A stretch of DNA of 64,000 nucleotides from positions 186,001-250,000 of the forward strand of contig NZ_QNRE01000004.1 of the NCBI RefSeq assembly GCF_003315035.1, given 5' to 3'. Below are positions 19,095 to 27,834 of the stretch, piece by piece. Origin of the DNA: Nocardia puris (GTDB taxonomy: Bacteria > Actinomycetota > Actinomycetes > Mycobacteriales > Mycobacteriaceae). The number at the start of each line of letters is the position of its first letter. The stretch's first letter is position 1. Below the pieces are notes generated by a model, which saw only the letters and a list, made by a program, of their open reading frames with translations, had not been told where the DNA came from and did no database searches. The translations under genes and the position numbers were made by a program.

Positions 19095-21386
19095 GTGGGC
19101 TCGGTCGGCAAGGGGCGCGGCAAGCGCGACGCCGGGCGCAAGGCGGCACCGACCCACGCGTCGATCGCGGGGTGGAAGGAGCGCGACACCCCCGAATCGC
19201 GGGAGCGCAGGGCGCGGGCCGAAGCGCAGGCCCGGGAGCGTGAAGCACCACCACCCCGCCGGCCGCGCACGCGCGGGGAGCGGGTGCGCCGCCTGATCCT
19301 GGCGCTGTTCATCATGTTCGTCGCGGTGCCCGCGCTGCTGTTCGTGCTCGTCTACTGGAGCGCCGACATCCCCGACCCGGCGGCCGTGCGGACGAACCAG
19401 ATCGCCACCATCCTCGCCGCCGACGACACCACCGAGATCGCGAAAGTGGTTCCCCCCGACGGCAATCGCACGCCGGTGCCGCTCGCCGACGTACCCAAGC
19501 CGGTGCGCGACGCCGTGCTCGCCGCCGAGGACCGCGACTTCTACACCAACCCCGGCTTCTCCACCAGCGGCTTCCTGCGCGCGGCGCGCGACAACCTGCT
19601 CGGGCGCGAGGACGCGGGCGGCGGTTCGACCATCACCCAGCAGTACGTGAAGAACGCCTTCCTCGGCTCCGAGCGCACGCTCACCAGAAAGATGCGCGAA
19701 CTCATCATCGCGGCGAAGATGTCGCGGCAGTGGAGCAAGGACGACATCCTCGCCGCCTACCTCAACACCATCTACTACGGGCGCGGCACCTACGGCATCG
19801 CCGCGGCCTCGCGGGCGTACTTCGCCAAACCGCCCGCCGAACTCACCCTCGCCGAGGGCGCGGTACTCGCCGCGGTGATCCGCACGCCCTCGATCCTCGA
19901 CCCGGAAACCCATCTGCCGGAACTGAAAGCGCGCTGGCAGTACGTGCTCGACGGCATGGTCGAGATGAAGGTGCTGGCGCCCGGCGACCGCGACGCGACC
20001 GTGTTCCCCGAGATCGTGCCCGCCACCGAGATCCCCGACACCGACACCGCGCGCGGACCCGAGGGGCTGATCCGCACCCAGGTGCTGCGCGAACTGCGCG
20101 AGTCGGGCATCAGCGAACGCGATCTCAACACCGGCGCCCTGCGCATCACCACCACCATCGACCCGCGCGCCCAGCAAGCCGCGCTGGCGGCGGTGCGCGA
20201 CCGGCTCGGCCCGCAACCGCCGGACCTGCGCGCCGCGGTGGTCTCGATCGACCCGCGCTCGGGGGCGGTGCGCGCCTACTACGGCGGCGAGGACGGCGTC
20301 GGCTACGACTTCGCGCAGGCGCCGCTGCAAACCGGTTCGGCCTTCAAGGTTTTCGCGGTGATCGCCGCGCAGCAGCAGAGCATCCCGCTGTCCCGGGTGC
20401 TCGACAGTTCCCCGGTCACCGACCGCGGCACCACCATCACCAACGTCGACGGCGAGTCCTGCGGGCGGTGCAGTATGGCCGAGGCGCTGAAGCGCTCGCT
20501 CAACACCAGCTTCTACCGGCTGACGATGTCGATGTTCGACGGGCCGCAGGCGATCGCCGACGCGGCGCACCAGGCCGGCATTCCCGAGGAGATCCCGGGC
20601 GTGGGCAAATCCCTCACCGAGCACGGGGAGCGACCGCTGAACGGCATCGTGCTGGGCCAGTACCTGGTGCGGCCGATCGATATGGCCTCGGCGTACGCGA
20701 CCATCGCCGCGTCCGGGATGTACCACCAGCCCTACTTCGTGCAGCGCGTGGTGACCGGTGACGGACGGGTCCTGCTGGACCGGGGCAATCCGGAACACCC
20801 CGTCGGCAAGCAGATGCCGCCCGGCCAGCAGCGCGTCAAACCGGCGATCGCGGAGAACACCCTCCAGGCGATGCTGCCGATCGCCGCCTACTCCAACGGC
20901 AAGGCACTGGCCGGCGGACGGCCGTCGGGGGCCAAGACCGGCACCACGCAGCTCGGCGAGACCCGGCGCAACAAGGACGCGTGGATGATCGGCTTCACGC
21001 CCTCGCTGTCGACGGCGGTGTGGATCGGCACCGAGCAGTCGCAGCCGATCCGGACGGCGGGCGGCGCCGATATCTACGGCTCCGGGCTGCCCGCCGACAT
21101 CTGGAAGCAGATGATGGACGACGCCCTCGACGGCACACCGGTCGAGCAGTTCCCGGTGGAACCGGCGAGCGCGCCCGCGAATCCGCAACCGCAGGGCGGG
21201 AATCCGTACGACATCCTCAACCCGCCCCGCGCGCCGGAGCCGCAAGCCCCGCAGACCCCGGCGCCCGAGAGCCCTCAACAGCCGGAGCCCGAGCCGCCGC
21301 AGGGGCCGGCGATCATCATTCCGCCCGCCCCGACCCAGCAGCTCCCGGCCGACATCTTCCCGGGGCTGGGCGGACCCGCGCCGTGA
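19095..21386 (+). CDS. Class A penicillin-binding protein (transglycosylase/transpeptidase)
   Basis: This 763-residue bifunctional enzyme polymerises and cross-links peptidoglycan. After a basic cytoplasmic segment and one membrane helix (about residues 65-90) comes a GT51 domain with catalytic E145 (AAEDRDFY) and GGSTITQQYVKNA. The transpeptidase domain has S415 in TGSAFK, an SLN motif and K614 in AKTGTT. A proline/glutamine-rich tail ends the protein. GTG 19095 follows GGGAGGAGA. It is clearly paralogous to the larger PBP at 27835, with matching blocks throughout, suggesting duplication; the 27835 copy sits in the conserved ponA1 position. Confidence 0.93.
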   Translation: MGSVGKGRGKRDAGRKAAPTHASIAGWKERDTPESRERRARAEAQAREREAPPPRRPRTRGERVRRLILALFIMFVAVPALLFVLVYWSADIPDPAAVRTNQIATILAADDTTEIAKVVPPDGNRTPVPLADVPKPVRDAVLAAEDRDFYTNPGFSTSGFLRAARDNLLGREDAGGGSTITQQYVKNAFLGSERTLTRKMRELIIAAKMSRQWSKDDILAAYLNTIYYGRGTYGIAAASRAYFAKPPAELTLAEGAVLAAVIRTPSILDPETHLPELKARWQYVLDGMVEMKVLAPGDRDATVFPEIVPATEIPDTDTARGPEGLIRTQVLRELRESGISERDLNTGALRITTTIDPRAQQAALAAVRDRLGPQPPDLRAAVVSIDPRSGAVRAYYGGEDGVGYDFAQAPLQTGSAFKVFAVIAAQQQSIPLSRVLDSSPVTDRGTTITNVDGESCGRCSMAEALKRSLNTSFYRLTMSMFDGPQAIADAAHQAGIPEEIPGVGKSLTEHGERPLNGIVLGQYLVRPIDMASAYATIAASGMYHQPYFVQRVVTGDGRVLLDRGNPEHPVGKQMPPGQQRVKPAIAENTLQAMLPIAAYSNGKALAGGRPSGAKTGTTQLGETRRNKDAWMIGFTPSLSTAVWIGTEQSQPIRTAGGADIYGSGLPADIWKQMMDDALDGTPVEQFPVEPASAPANPQPQGGNPYDILNPPRAPEPQAPQTPAPESPQQPEPEPPQGPAIIIPPAPTQQLPADIFPGLGGPAP

Positions 21387-21646
21387 ATCTCGATTCGATC
21401 TTGTGACCTTCTGGACGGCGCGGGGGAACGCACGGCATGGCAGCATCGTTGGCCAGAGTGAGAGCGCCGGACGTCGCCGGAGTGACCAGGGGCGACGCCC
21501 CGCCGACGGGAACGATGCGGAAGGATAGGCGCTCGAGCGACGACGGCAGCGGCGTGATCGTCGAGCCCGGAGGCGGTAGCGTGCGGACCGCGGCGGGCCC
21601 GCTCGCGCCGCCGATCGAAGACAGACTAGAAATAGGGGCTACGCCG

Positions 21647-22105
21647 GTGGATTTCAATGTCGTTGACCGTCCCGAGACGCTGGTGGCGGGCACAGTACTT
21701 CGCAGCCCGGCGCTCGCGGTCGAGGGACCGCGCCGCGCGAAGGTGGAGGACGCGTGGAAGCGCATCCTCTCCCGCCGGCTACCCGGCCCGCCGACCACCG
21801 CGTACGTCGACCACGCGCCGGAGATCAACTCCTATCTGACCCATATCGTGGGCTACCGCTGTCGCGGTCTGGAGGATCTGCTGCCGGGCGACGTGCTGGC
21901 CCGGGTGCCCGCCGGGCGCTTCGCGCGGTTCACCGCGAGCGGCGACAACCTCGGCGATACGATCGTCGGCATCTGGCGGGCGGTGTGGGACGCCGAGGCG
22001 GCGGGCCGTCTGGTGCGCTCCTACACCGGCGACTGGGAGCACTATCCCGACGCGCACACCGCCGAGGTCTTCGTGGCGCTGGCCGACGAACCGAGCGACG
22101 GGTAG
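21647..22105 (+). CDS. GyrI-like / AraC effector-binding-domain protein
   Basis: This 152-residue protein starts VDFNVVDRPETLVAGTV, very like the next gene product (VDFEIVTLDESLVAGLTV), and ends with the HTAEVFVAL strand typical of GyrI-like small-molecule-binding domains. The frame is open from 21437, but GTG 21647 aligns with the start of its neighbour, and the upstream part is low-complexity. The mid-part GDVLARVPAGRFARFTASGDN matches the family pattern. It may bind a hydrophobic drug or act with a regulator; no DNA-binding domain is present. The 260 bases before it hold nothing else recognisable. Confidence 0.68.
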   Translation: MDFNVVDRPETLVAGTVLRSPALAVEGPRRAKVEDAWKRILSRRLPGPPTTAYVDHAPEINSYLTHIVGYRCRGLEDLLPGDVLARVPAGRFARFTASGDNLGDTIVGIWRAVWDAEAAGRLVRSYTGDWEHYPDAHTAEVFVALADEPSDG

Positions 22106-22115
22106 GAACGCAGAA

Positions 22116-22541
22116 GTGGATTTCGAGATCGTCACCCTGGACGAGAGCCTGGTCGCCGGACTGACCGTGCCGCTGACCGGTCGCGAGGTGGCCGCGCGCG
22201 ATCTGGACCTGGTCAACTTCACCTGGGATCGCTACCTGGCCAGGGAGAAGCCCGTGCCCCGCGTCGCCGCCTACATCGGCCAGAACGACCACGCCGTCGC
22301 GGTTCTCGGCTACGAGGTGTCCGGCCTGGACGATATGGACGCCGGCGACGTGCTGACCCGCATCCCCCGCGGCCGCTACGCCAAGTTCGTCGTCTCCGAC
22401 AAGCCCTACGACCTGCTGCGCACCGCGTGGGCCCAGGTCGCCAAGGCCGAGAGCGCGGGCACCATCACCCGCTCCCACACCGCCGAGATCGAGCGCTACA
22501 CCGGCCCGACCTCGGTCGAGGTCTACGTCTCGCTGGATTGA
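22116..22541 (+). CDS. GyrI-like / AraC effector-binding-domain protein (tandem paralog)
   Basis: This 141-residue single-domain protein has GDVLTRIPRGRYAKFVVSD and a C-terminal SVEVYVSLD strand, as in GyrI-like domains. It lies 10 bases after its paralog and is probably co-transcribed with it. GTG 22116 is the start. The two differ in their middle thirds, suggesting different ligands. Function is not established. Confidence 0.72.
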   Translation: MDFEIVTLDESLVAGLTVPLTGREVAARDLDLVNFTWDRYLAREKPVPRVAAYIGQNDHAVAVLGYEVSGLDDMDAGDVLTRIPRGRYAKFVVSDKPYDLLRTAWAQVAKAESAGTITRSHTAEIERYTGPTSVEVYVSLD

Positions 22542-22548
22542 GACCGCC

Positions 22549-22570
22549 GTGTACACGATTACGTGTACAC
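22549..22570. promoter_or_regulatory. Paired TGTACA operators of the toxin-antitoxin operon
   Basis: Two perfect 8-base palindromes GTGTACAC (22549-22556 and 22563-22570) are spaced 14 bases centre to centre. Each holds the TGTACA core reported as the binding motif of YefM antitoxins. They end 7 bases before the antitoxin ATG and so cover the likely promoter or transcript start. Confidence 0.75.
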
Positions 22571-22577
22571 TTCGGGC

Positions 22578-22835
22578 ATGTCCGAGATCAGCATTCGTGA
22601 GCTGCGCGCCAACCTGGCGACCCATGTCAAGGAGGCGGAGTCCGGTGAGCAGGTGATCATCCTGCGTGACGGCGTTCCGGCCGCGGCGCTGGTTCCGCTG
22701 TCGGTGGTCGAGGCCTTCGATGCGGCCGAGGACGAACTCCTCGCGCGGGAAGCCGTGGCCAGACTCGAAGAGGGCGGGCCCACTTTCACCATGGCGGAGG
22801 TTCTCGCCGATCTCTTCGCCGAAGACGACGAATGA
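22578..22835 (+). CDS. Phd/YefM-family antitoxin
   Basis: This 85-residue antitoxin begins MSEISIRELRANLATHVKEA and continues with EQVIILRDGVPAAALVPL, the classic Phd/YefM DNA-binding fold. The acidic C-terminus (LADLFAEDDE) would wrap the toxin. ATG 22578 is preferred to the in-frame GTG at 22563, which lies inside the operator. The stop overlaps the toxin start (ATGA), ensuring coupled synthesis. It is expected to repress its own promoter through the TGTACA palindromes. Confidence 0.88.
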   Translation: MSEISIRELRANLATHVKEAESGEQVIILRDGVPAAALVPLSVVEAFDAAEDELLAREAVARLEEGGPTFTMAEVLADLFAEDDE

Positions 22836-23101
22836 AGTATCGCTTCCACTTCACGGACCAGGCGCGCCGTGAACTACGAGCGATCGAGCGGTACGACGCG
22901 ATGCGGGTACTCACCGCACTGACCGCGCTCGGCAACGATCCCTACGCGCCGGGGCTGGATGTGAAGAAGCTGGCGGGTCACGAGGACCTGTACCGACTGC
23001 GAGTCGGCCGTTATCGGGTCGCGTACCGCGTCGACAACGGTGTTCTGGTGATCCTCATCGTGAAGGTAGGTTGGCGCAAGGACGTCCACCGCAGCCTATG
23101 A
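22832..23101 (+). CDS. RelE/ParE-superfamily toxin
   Basis: This 89-residue protein has the RelE fold signature: an N-terminal strand and helix (MKYRFHFTDQARRELRAIER), then GNDPYAPGLDVKKLAGHEDLYRLRVGRYRVAYRVDN in outline, and a final strand ILIVKVGWRKDVHRSL. RelE-type members cleave mRNA on the ribosome; some relatives target gyrase, so the exact target is not certain. It starts inside the antitoxin stop codon and ends just before a strong bidirectional terminator. Confidence 0.88.
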   Translation: MKYRFHFTDQARRELRAIERYDAMRVLTALTALGNDPYAPGLDVKKLAGHEDLYRLRVGRYRVAYRVDNGVLVILIVKVGWRKDVHRSL

Positions 23102-23109
23102 AACCCGCA

Positions 23110-23141
23110 AAGCCGGTCGGAGATCATTCTCCGACCGGCTT
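23110..23141. terminator. Bidirectional hairpin terminator
   Basis: Perfect 14-base arms (AAGCCGGTCGGAGA, 23110-23123, and its complement 23128-23141) enclose a tetraloop between the convergent toxin and ino1 genes. Confidence 0.8.
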
Positions 23142-23165
23142 CCCTCATCATCGGGTGCAGGGTGC

Positions 23166-24263
23166 TCAGCCCTCGATGATGAACGCTTCCAGCTGGGCGC
23201 GGGCGATGTCGTCGGCCAGCTGCTGGGGCGGGGACTTCATCAGGTAGGCCGAGGCCGGGATGACGGGGCCGCCGATGCCGCGATCCTTGGCGATCTTGGC
23301 GGCGCGCACGGCGTCGATGATGATGCCCGCCGAGTTCGGGGAGTCCCACACCTCGAGCTTGTACTCCAGGTTCAGCGGGACGTCGCCGAAGGCGCGGCCC
23401 TCGAGGCGCACGTAGGCCCACTTGCGGTCGTCGAGCCAGCCGACGTGGTCCGACGGGCCGATGTGCACGTCGCCTGCGCCGAGCTCCTTCTTGAGGTTGC
23501 TGGTCACGGCCTGGGTCTTGGAGATCTTCTTCGACTCCAGGCGCTCGCGCTCGAGCATGTTCTTGAAGTCCATGTTGCCGCCCACGTTGAGCTGCATGGT
23601 GCGGTCGAGCTGCACGCCGCGGTCCTCGAACAGCTTGGCCATCACGCGGTGGGTGATGGTGGCGCCGACCTGGCTCTTGATGTCGTCGCCGACGATCGGC
23701 ACGCCCGCGTCGGTGAACTTCTGCGCCCACACCGGATCGGAGGCGATGAACACCGGCAGCGCGTTGACGAACGCGACACCCGCGTCGATGGCGCACTGGG
23801 CGTAGAACTTGTCGGCCTCCTCCGAGCCCACCGGCAGGTAGGACACCAGCACGTCGGCCTTCGCGTCCTTCAGCGCCTTCACGACGTCGACCGGCTCGGC
23901 CTCGGACAGCTCGATGGTCTCGGCGTAGTACTTGCCGATGCCGTCCAGCGTCGGGCCGCGCTGCACGACCACATCGCTCGGGGGTACGTCGGAGATCTTG
24001 ATGGTGTTGTTCTCGCTGGCGAAGATCGCCTCGGCGAGGTCGAAGCCGACCTTCTTGGCGTCCACGTCGAAGGCGGCGACGAACTTCACGTCGCGCACGT
24101 GGTACGGGCCGAACTTGACGTGCATGAGGCCGGGAACGGTGGAGGTCTCGTCCGCATCCTTGTAGTACTGCACGCCCTGGACCAGTGAGGAGGCGCAGTT
24201 GCCAACGCCCACAATGGCCACGCGAACTTCGGTGGCGTTCTCAGCCGTCTTGATTTCACTCAT
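23166..24263 (-). CDS. ino1: Inositol-3-phosphate synthase
   Basis: This 365-residue enzyme makes 1L-myo-inositol-1-phosphate from glucose-6-phosphate, the entry to phosphatidylinositol, LAM and mycothiol. The NAD-binding loop is [10 protein letters not shown] (residues 17-26). [26 protein letters not shown] and [16 protein letters not shown] mark the catalytic domain of the short actinobacterial type. ATG 24263 overlaps the 3' end of the upstream padR-type gene by 8 bases, matching the Rv0047c-Rv0046c arrangement. In mycobacteria and corynebacteria this gene is regulated in response to inositol; here the PadR protein is a candidate regulator. Confidence 0.96.
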   Translation of the reverse strand: MSEIKTAENATEVRVAIVGVGNCASSLVQGVQYYKDADETSTVPGLMHVKFGPYHVRDVKFVAAFDVDAKKVGFDLAEAIFASENNTIKISDVPPSDVVVQRGPTLDGIGKYYAETIELSEAEPVDVVKALKDAKADVLVSYLPVGSEEADKFYAQCAIDAGVAFVNALPVFIASDPVWAQKFTDAGVPIVGDDIKSQVGATITHRVMAKLFEDRGVQLDRTMQLNVGGNMDFKNMLERERLESKKISKTQAVTSNLKKELGAGDVHIGPSDHVGWLDDRKWAYVRLEGRAFGDVPLNLEYKLEVWDSPNSAGIIIDAVRAAKIAKDRGIGGPVIPASAYLMKSPPQQLADDIARAQLEAFIIEG

Positions 24264-24813
24264 GGCCGCTGTTTCCCTCTTTCTGTGGTGCCGCCTTCGT
24301 TGATTGCTCCGCCGCAATCAACTCGTTGAGCCAGCGCACTTCGCGCTCGCTTGATTCCAGACCGAGCTGGTGAAGCTGCCGGGTGTAGCGATCCAGGGAC
24401 CCGCTGGCCCGTTTGATCGCCTCCCGCAGCCCCTCTCGGCGCTCCTCGACCTGCCGTCGCCGGCCCTCCAGGATCCGCATCCGCGCTTCCGCGGGGGTGC
24501 GGCTGAAGAACGCCAGGTGGACGCCGAAGCCGTCGTCGGTGTAGTTCTGCGGGCCGGTGTCGGCGACCAGTTCGGTGAACCGCTCCCGCCCCTGCGGCGT
24601 CAGGTGGTAGACGCGCCGCGCGCGGCGCATGGTGACGCCCGCCGCGTTCTCCTCGGCGATCAATCCGTCGGCCTGCATGCGGCGCAGCGTCGGATAGAGC
24701 GACCCGTAGGAGAAGGCCCGAAACGGTCCGAGCAGGCCCGTCAGCCGCTTGCGCAGCTCGTAACCGTGCATGGGCGCTTCGAGGAGCAGCCCGAGGATTG
24801 CCAGCTCGAGCAT
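24256..24813 (-). CDS. PadR-family regulator
   Basis: This 185-residue winged-helix repressor has the PadR core [24 protein letters not shown], then [21 protein letters not shown] and [15 protein letters not shown]-terminal helical dimerisation part follows. It corresponds to Rv0047c. It precedes ino1 in an overlapping operon, and a 17-base palindrome lies 56-72 bases upstream of its start, so autoregulation and control of ino1 are likely. Confidence 0.9.
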   Translation of the reverse strand: MLELAILGLLLEAPMHGYELRKRLTGLLGPFRAFSYGSLYPTLRRMQADGLIAEENAAGVTMRRARRVYHLTPQGRERFTELVADTGPQNYTDDGFGVHLAFFSRTPAEARMRILEGRRRQVEERREGLREAIKRASGSLDRYTRQLHQLGLESSEREVRWLNELIAAEQSTKAAPQKEGNSGHE

Positions 24814-24868
24814 CGGGCTTCACCCCCTGACTGTTGTGCAGACCTAACCGATGGATGCGACTTCCGAG

Positions 24869-24885
24869 TATATCGGACCGATATA
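24869..24885. promoter_or_regulatory. Candidate PadR operator
   Basis: TATATCGGACCGATATA is a perfect 17-base palindrome with a central A. It lies upstream of the padR-ino1 operon in the gap shared with the convergently placed DUF1707 gene. A related half-site (TCCGATAT) follows at about 24901. Confidence 0.65.
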
Positions 24886-24938
24886 ACCGTGCACAGCGGT
24901 GTCCGATATGTGAGGTATTCGCGCAGGTGTGGCGCGGT

Positions 24939-25724
24939 TCAGTCGGTCGGCGGACTGATCTCGACGACCTCGCCCGCCAGGGTGATCGTGAGCGACCCGG
25001 ACGCCTGGTCGTCGTTTGTGACGTACACGCGGACCGTCGGCTCGGTACGGCCGCGCGAGGTCTCGGGCAGCGCGAAGGAGAGGTGGGTGATGCGGCCGTT
25101 CGCCACGCCCAGCGTCCGCGCGGCACCGGCCAGCAGCGGGGCGAGGGCATCGACGTCGGTCGCGCCGAAATCGAGGGTCGGCGTGCTCGGTTTGCGACCG
25201 GGCCTGCTCTCCGGATCGCCGAACTCGCCGTCGAAGCGGAAATCCCGATAGGTGTTGCCGGTACCGCGCCGGAAGCTGGCGTACTCCGGATACAGCGACA
25301 GCGAGTCGGCGACCGCGTCACCGAACTCGGCGCGATGGCTGTCGAGGAAGAAGGCGACCCCGGCGCCGGTGGTGAGATCCGGGATCGACGGCTCGCCGGG
25401 CGCGCCGACGGCGTCCCCGGTCTCGCGCGCGACGCAGCCGACCAGCATGCCGAACAGCGCCACCACCAGCAGCAGCGAGGCCGGGATCCACCACCGCGTG
25501 CCGCGTCCGCGGACCACCGGGGCGTTCACCAGGTCGCCGGGGATCTGGAGGTCCGCGATGAGCGGGTCGAGCTGCCCGAACGACGTTGCGCGCATGGCGG
25601 TTTCGGTGCGCGCGGCGTGTTCGGCGGCGGTGAGCTGGCCGTCGGCCAGTGCCGCGTCGAGCAGTCCGCACACATCGGCGCGGTCGCTGTCGCGCGCCCG
25701 CAGCCGCGCCGTATCGGCCATCAT
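24939..25724 (-). CDS. DUF1707 membrane-anchored protein
   Basis: This 261-residue protein starts with one DUF1707 (SHOCT-like) unit (ARDSDRADVCGLLDAALADGQLTAAEHAARTE in outline), then one membrane helix (about residues 78-98). An extracytoplasmic part of about 160 residues ends GEVVEISPPTD. The larger gene upstream encodes a protein of the same plan, including the same closing pattern (GEILDIREPS), so they are tandem paralogs. The double ATG at 25724/25721 follows GAAGGG. Function is unknown. Confidence 0.78.
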   Translation of the reverse strand: MMADTARLRARDSDRADVCGLLDAALADGQLTAAEHAARTETAMRATSFGQLDPLIADLQIPGDLVNAPVVRGRGTRWWIPASLLLVVALFGMLVGCVARETGDAVGAPGEPSIPDLTTGAGVAFFLDSHRAEFGDAVADSLSLYPEYASFRRGTGNTYRDFRFDGEFGDPESRPGRKPSTPTLDFGATDVDALAPLLAGAARTLGVANGRITHLSFALPETSRGRTEPTVRVYVTNDDQASGSLTITLAGEVVEISPPTD

Positions 25725-25743
25725 CGCCGCCCTTCTCGCCCGC

Positions 25744-26808
25744 TCACGACGGTTCCCTGATGTCGAGGATCTCGCCTTCCGGCGTCAGATAGACCCGCCC
25801 GTACTGGCTGCGGTCGTTGCTCACGCTGATCTCCACCACGGGGCGCACCGCCTCCGGACGGGGCCGCCCGGAGATCCACACGGTGTCGGGCCCGAACTCG
25901 AGGTAGCCGATCCGGCCGTCCGGGACCTTGGTGAGCGCGACGGCCTCGGCCAGGACGCGACCGAGCGCGTCGAGATCGAGGGTGTCCAGATCCACGGTCG
26001 TGTCGCCTTCGCGCCGCGGGGTGAGCGTCGAGGAGGACCGCTGGAACCCGCCGCGATAGTCCCAGTCGACGGTCCAATCCGGCCCTTCCGGGGCGTAGCG
26101 CTCGGCCGAGGCGAAGGTCTCGTGGAAGCGCGCCTCGGCGACGACCGTGTCGCCGAACTTCGCCCGGTAGCGCTCGATGAACGTCCGGATGCCCTCGACG
26201 GTGTTCGGCGCCGGATAGGGCACCACCTGCGGGGCGACAGTTTCGAGATCGGCGCGCACGGTGATCTCCGGAGCGGCGGGCGCGTCGTCCTCGCCCGCGA
26301 GGACATATCCCGCGACCACACCGAGCACACCGGCGAGCGCGAGCCCGGCCGCGAACCACAGCGGACGCCGCGAGCGCGGTTTGTTCGGGGCGGTGTCGGC
26401 GACGCGTTGCAGATCGGCGACGAGTGTGGCCAGCTCGCCCAGGGTCCGCGCCTCGGCGGCGAGTTCGGTGGCGGCGCGGTGCTCGTCGGCGTCGAGCTGT
26501 CCGTCGCCGTGCGCGGTGTCCAATACGCGCACCACGTTGGCGCGATCGGCGTCACGCGCCCGGGTGTGCGGCGGATATCCGTGCCGCGCCCGGATCCGGC
26601 GCGGTGTGGCCACCCGCTCCGGCGCGAGGTCCTCGGCTCCGGCGGGAACCTGCAGGTCACCCGTGAGCCGCGCCAATTCCTCGACCGTCTTCGCGGAAGC
26701 AGCCCGTTCCCTGCGGTCGTGATACTCCTGCGCCCCGAGCTGACCCTCCGCGTAGGCGGCGTCCAGCAGGCTGGACGCCCGCACCCGATCCAGATCACGC
26801 GCTCTCAT
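25744..26808 (-). CDS. DUF1707 membrane-anchored protein with two N-terminal units
   Basis: This 354-residue protein carries two DUF1707 units: ARDLDRVRASSLLDAAYAEG and QEYHDRRERAASAK at about residues 2-55, then ARDADRANVVRVLDTAHGDG at about 75-120. One membrane helix (residues about 148-168) and an extracytoplasmic domain (ETVAPQVVPYPAPNTVEGIR ... GEILDIREPS) follow. It occupies the place of Rv0048c. The downstream gene is a shorter paralog 19 bases away. Upstream lies the 67-base repeat array. Confidence 0.78.
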   Translation of the reverse strand: MRARDLDRVRASSLLDAAYAEGQLGAQEYHDRRERAASAKTVEELARLTGDLQVPAGAEDLAPERVATPRRIRARHGYPPHTRARDADRANVVRVLDTAHGDGQLDADEHRAATELAAEARTLGELATLVADLQRVADTAPNKPRSRRPLWFAAGLALAGVLGVVAGYVLAGEDDAPAAPEITVRADLETVAPQVVPYPAPNTVEGIRTFIERYRAKFGDTVVAEARFHETFASAERYAPEGPDWTVDWDYRGGFQRSSSTLTPRREGDTTVDLDTLDLDALGRVLAEAVALTKVPDGRIGYLEFGPDTVWISGRPRPEAVRPVVEISVSNDRSQYGRVYLTPEGEILDIREPS

Positions 26809-26833
26809 CCGCTACCACGCCTTCGAAACCTGA

Positions 26834-27278
26834 CCCAGCGCACACATGTGTGTCCGGTACCTACTGCCAAGCAATACGCCGAAGGCGTTGGCTCCCGCAT
26901 GCGTTACCCCACCCTCGCGACCTGGCTCAACGCACACAAGTGGATTCTGTCACCCCTTGCCGAGCAATACGCCGAAGGCGGTGGCTCCCCACATGTGGGC
27001 ACTGTCACCCCGCTCGCAGCAATGCCCTCCGAAGACGTTGGCGTGCGCGCCCACATTCGCTACGACACCCTCGGAACCCAGCTCAGCGCATACATGTGGG
27101 TCCCGCGCTTACTGCCAAGCAATACGCCGAAGGCGTTGGCTCCCCCAGCTCAGCGGACACATGTGAGGTCGGCACTCACTGCCAAGCAATACGCCGAAGG
27201 CGTTGGCTCCCCCAGCTCAGCGCATACATGTGGGTCCCGCGCTTACTGCCGAGCAATACGCCGAAGGCGTTGGCTCTT
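26834..27278. repeat. Degenerate tandem array of a hairpin-bearing ~67-bp repeat
   Basis: Six copies of a core (GCCAAGCAATACGCCGAAGG then CGTTGGCTCCC) start at 26866, 26959, 27016 (most degenerate), 27114, 27181 and 27248. The last three are exactly 67 bases apart. Most cores are preceded by a second module around AGCTCAGCGCATACATGTGG. The core can fold as ACGCC-GAA-GGCGT inside a GCCA/TGGC outer pair. Spacings of 93, 57, 98, 67 and 67 bases change the reading frame, so this is not protein coding. The array fills most of the 506-base gap between the divergent DUF1707 and DUF5318 genes. Confidence 0.85.
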
Positions 27279-27314
27279 CCCCCCGATGTCGCCGACGCAG
27301 TTACTCTGGGTGTC

Positions 27315-27734
27315 GTGCGAATTCAGCGGCAGGTGGTCGACTACGCGCTCCGGCGCCGGTCGCTGCTGGCTGACGTCTATGCGGGCCGGGTCGATGTCGC
27401 CGAGGTGTGTGATGCCAATCCGTACCTCCTGCGCGCCGCGAAGTTCCACGGCCGGGGGAGCGAGGTCACGTGCCCTATCTGCCGGAAAGAACAATTGACC
27501 CTCGTATCCTGGGTCTACGGCGACGGCCTCGGCCCGGTGGCGGGGTCGGCGCGCACACCCGAGGAACTCGTCCGGCTCGCCGAGACCCGCGAGGAGTTCT
27601 CGGTTCACGTCGTCGAGGTCTGCCGGACCTGCAGCTGGAATCATCTGGTGCAGTCCTATGTGCTCGGCACTGCCCCGGCGCCGACGCGCCGCCGTTCGGG
27701 GGCTCGGGCGAACCGGCGCACCGCCGCCGAGTGA
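27315..27734 (+). CDS. DUF5318 protein with zinc-ribbon-like cysteines
   Basis: This 139-residue protein corresponds to Rv0049. It begins VRIQRQVVDYALRRRSLLADVYAG, continues EVCDANPYLLRAAKFHG, and has two CxxC pairs (CPIC at about residue 55 and CRTC at about 107) that could bind one zinc. The basic tail is low complexity. GTG 27315 is chosen because homology begins there, although the frame is open upstream through the repeat array. It lies 100 bases before ponA1; a role linked to cell-wall synthesis is suggested only by position. Confidence 0.82.
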   Translation: MRIQRQVVDYALRRRSLLADVYAGRVDVAEVCDANPYLLRAAKFHGRGSEVTCPICRKEQLTLVSWVYGDGLGPVAGSARTPEELVRLAETREEFSVHVVEVCRTCSWNHLVQSYVLGTAPAPTRRRSGARANRRTAAE

Positions 27735-27834
27735 TGTGTCCGGTCATCCCTCCCCCGGATGACGCGCGGGACCCGCACGGGTCGGTACCGCGCCGCGCCT
27801 GCCCGACCGCTACGAGTTATGGAGATCCTGTTCA

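Noticed and set aside
15696..21446. Very long minus-strand open frames opposite the sugar transporter and PBP genes
   Set aside because: They mirror high-GC codon structure of strongly supported plus-strand genes and have only low-complexity Arg/His/Gly-rich translations.
26834..27278. CRISPR array
   Set aside because: Unit spacing is irregular, the intervals are themselves repeated rather than unique, and no cas gene is present.
26850..27314. Protein extension upstream of the DUF5318 gene through the repeats
   Set aside because: Repeat spacings break the frame periodicity, and homology with Rv0049 begins at GTG 27315.
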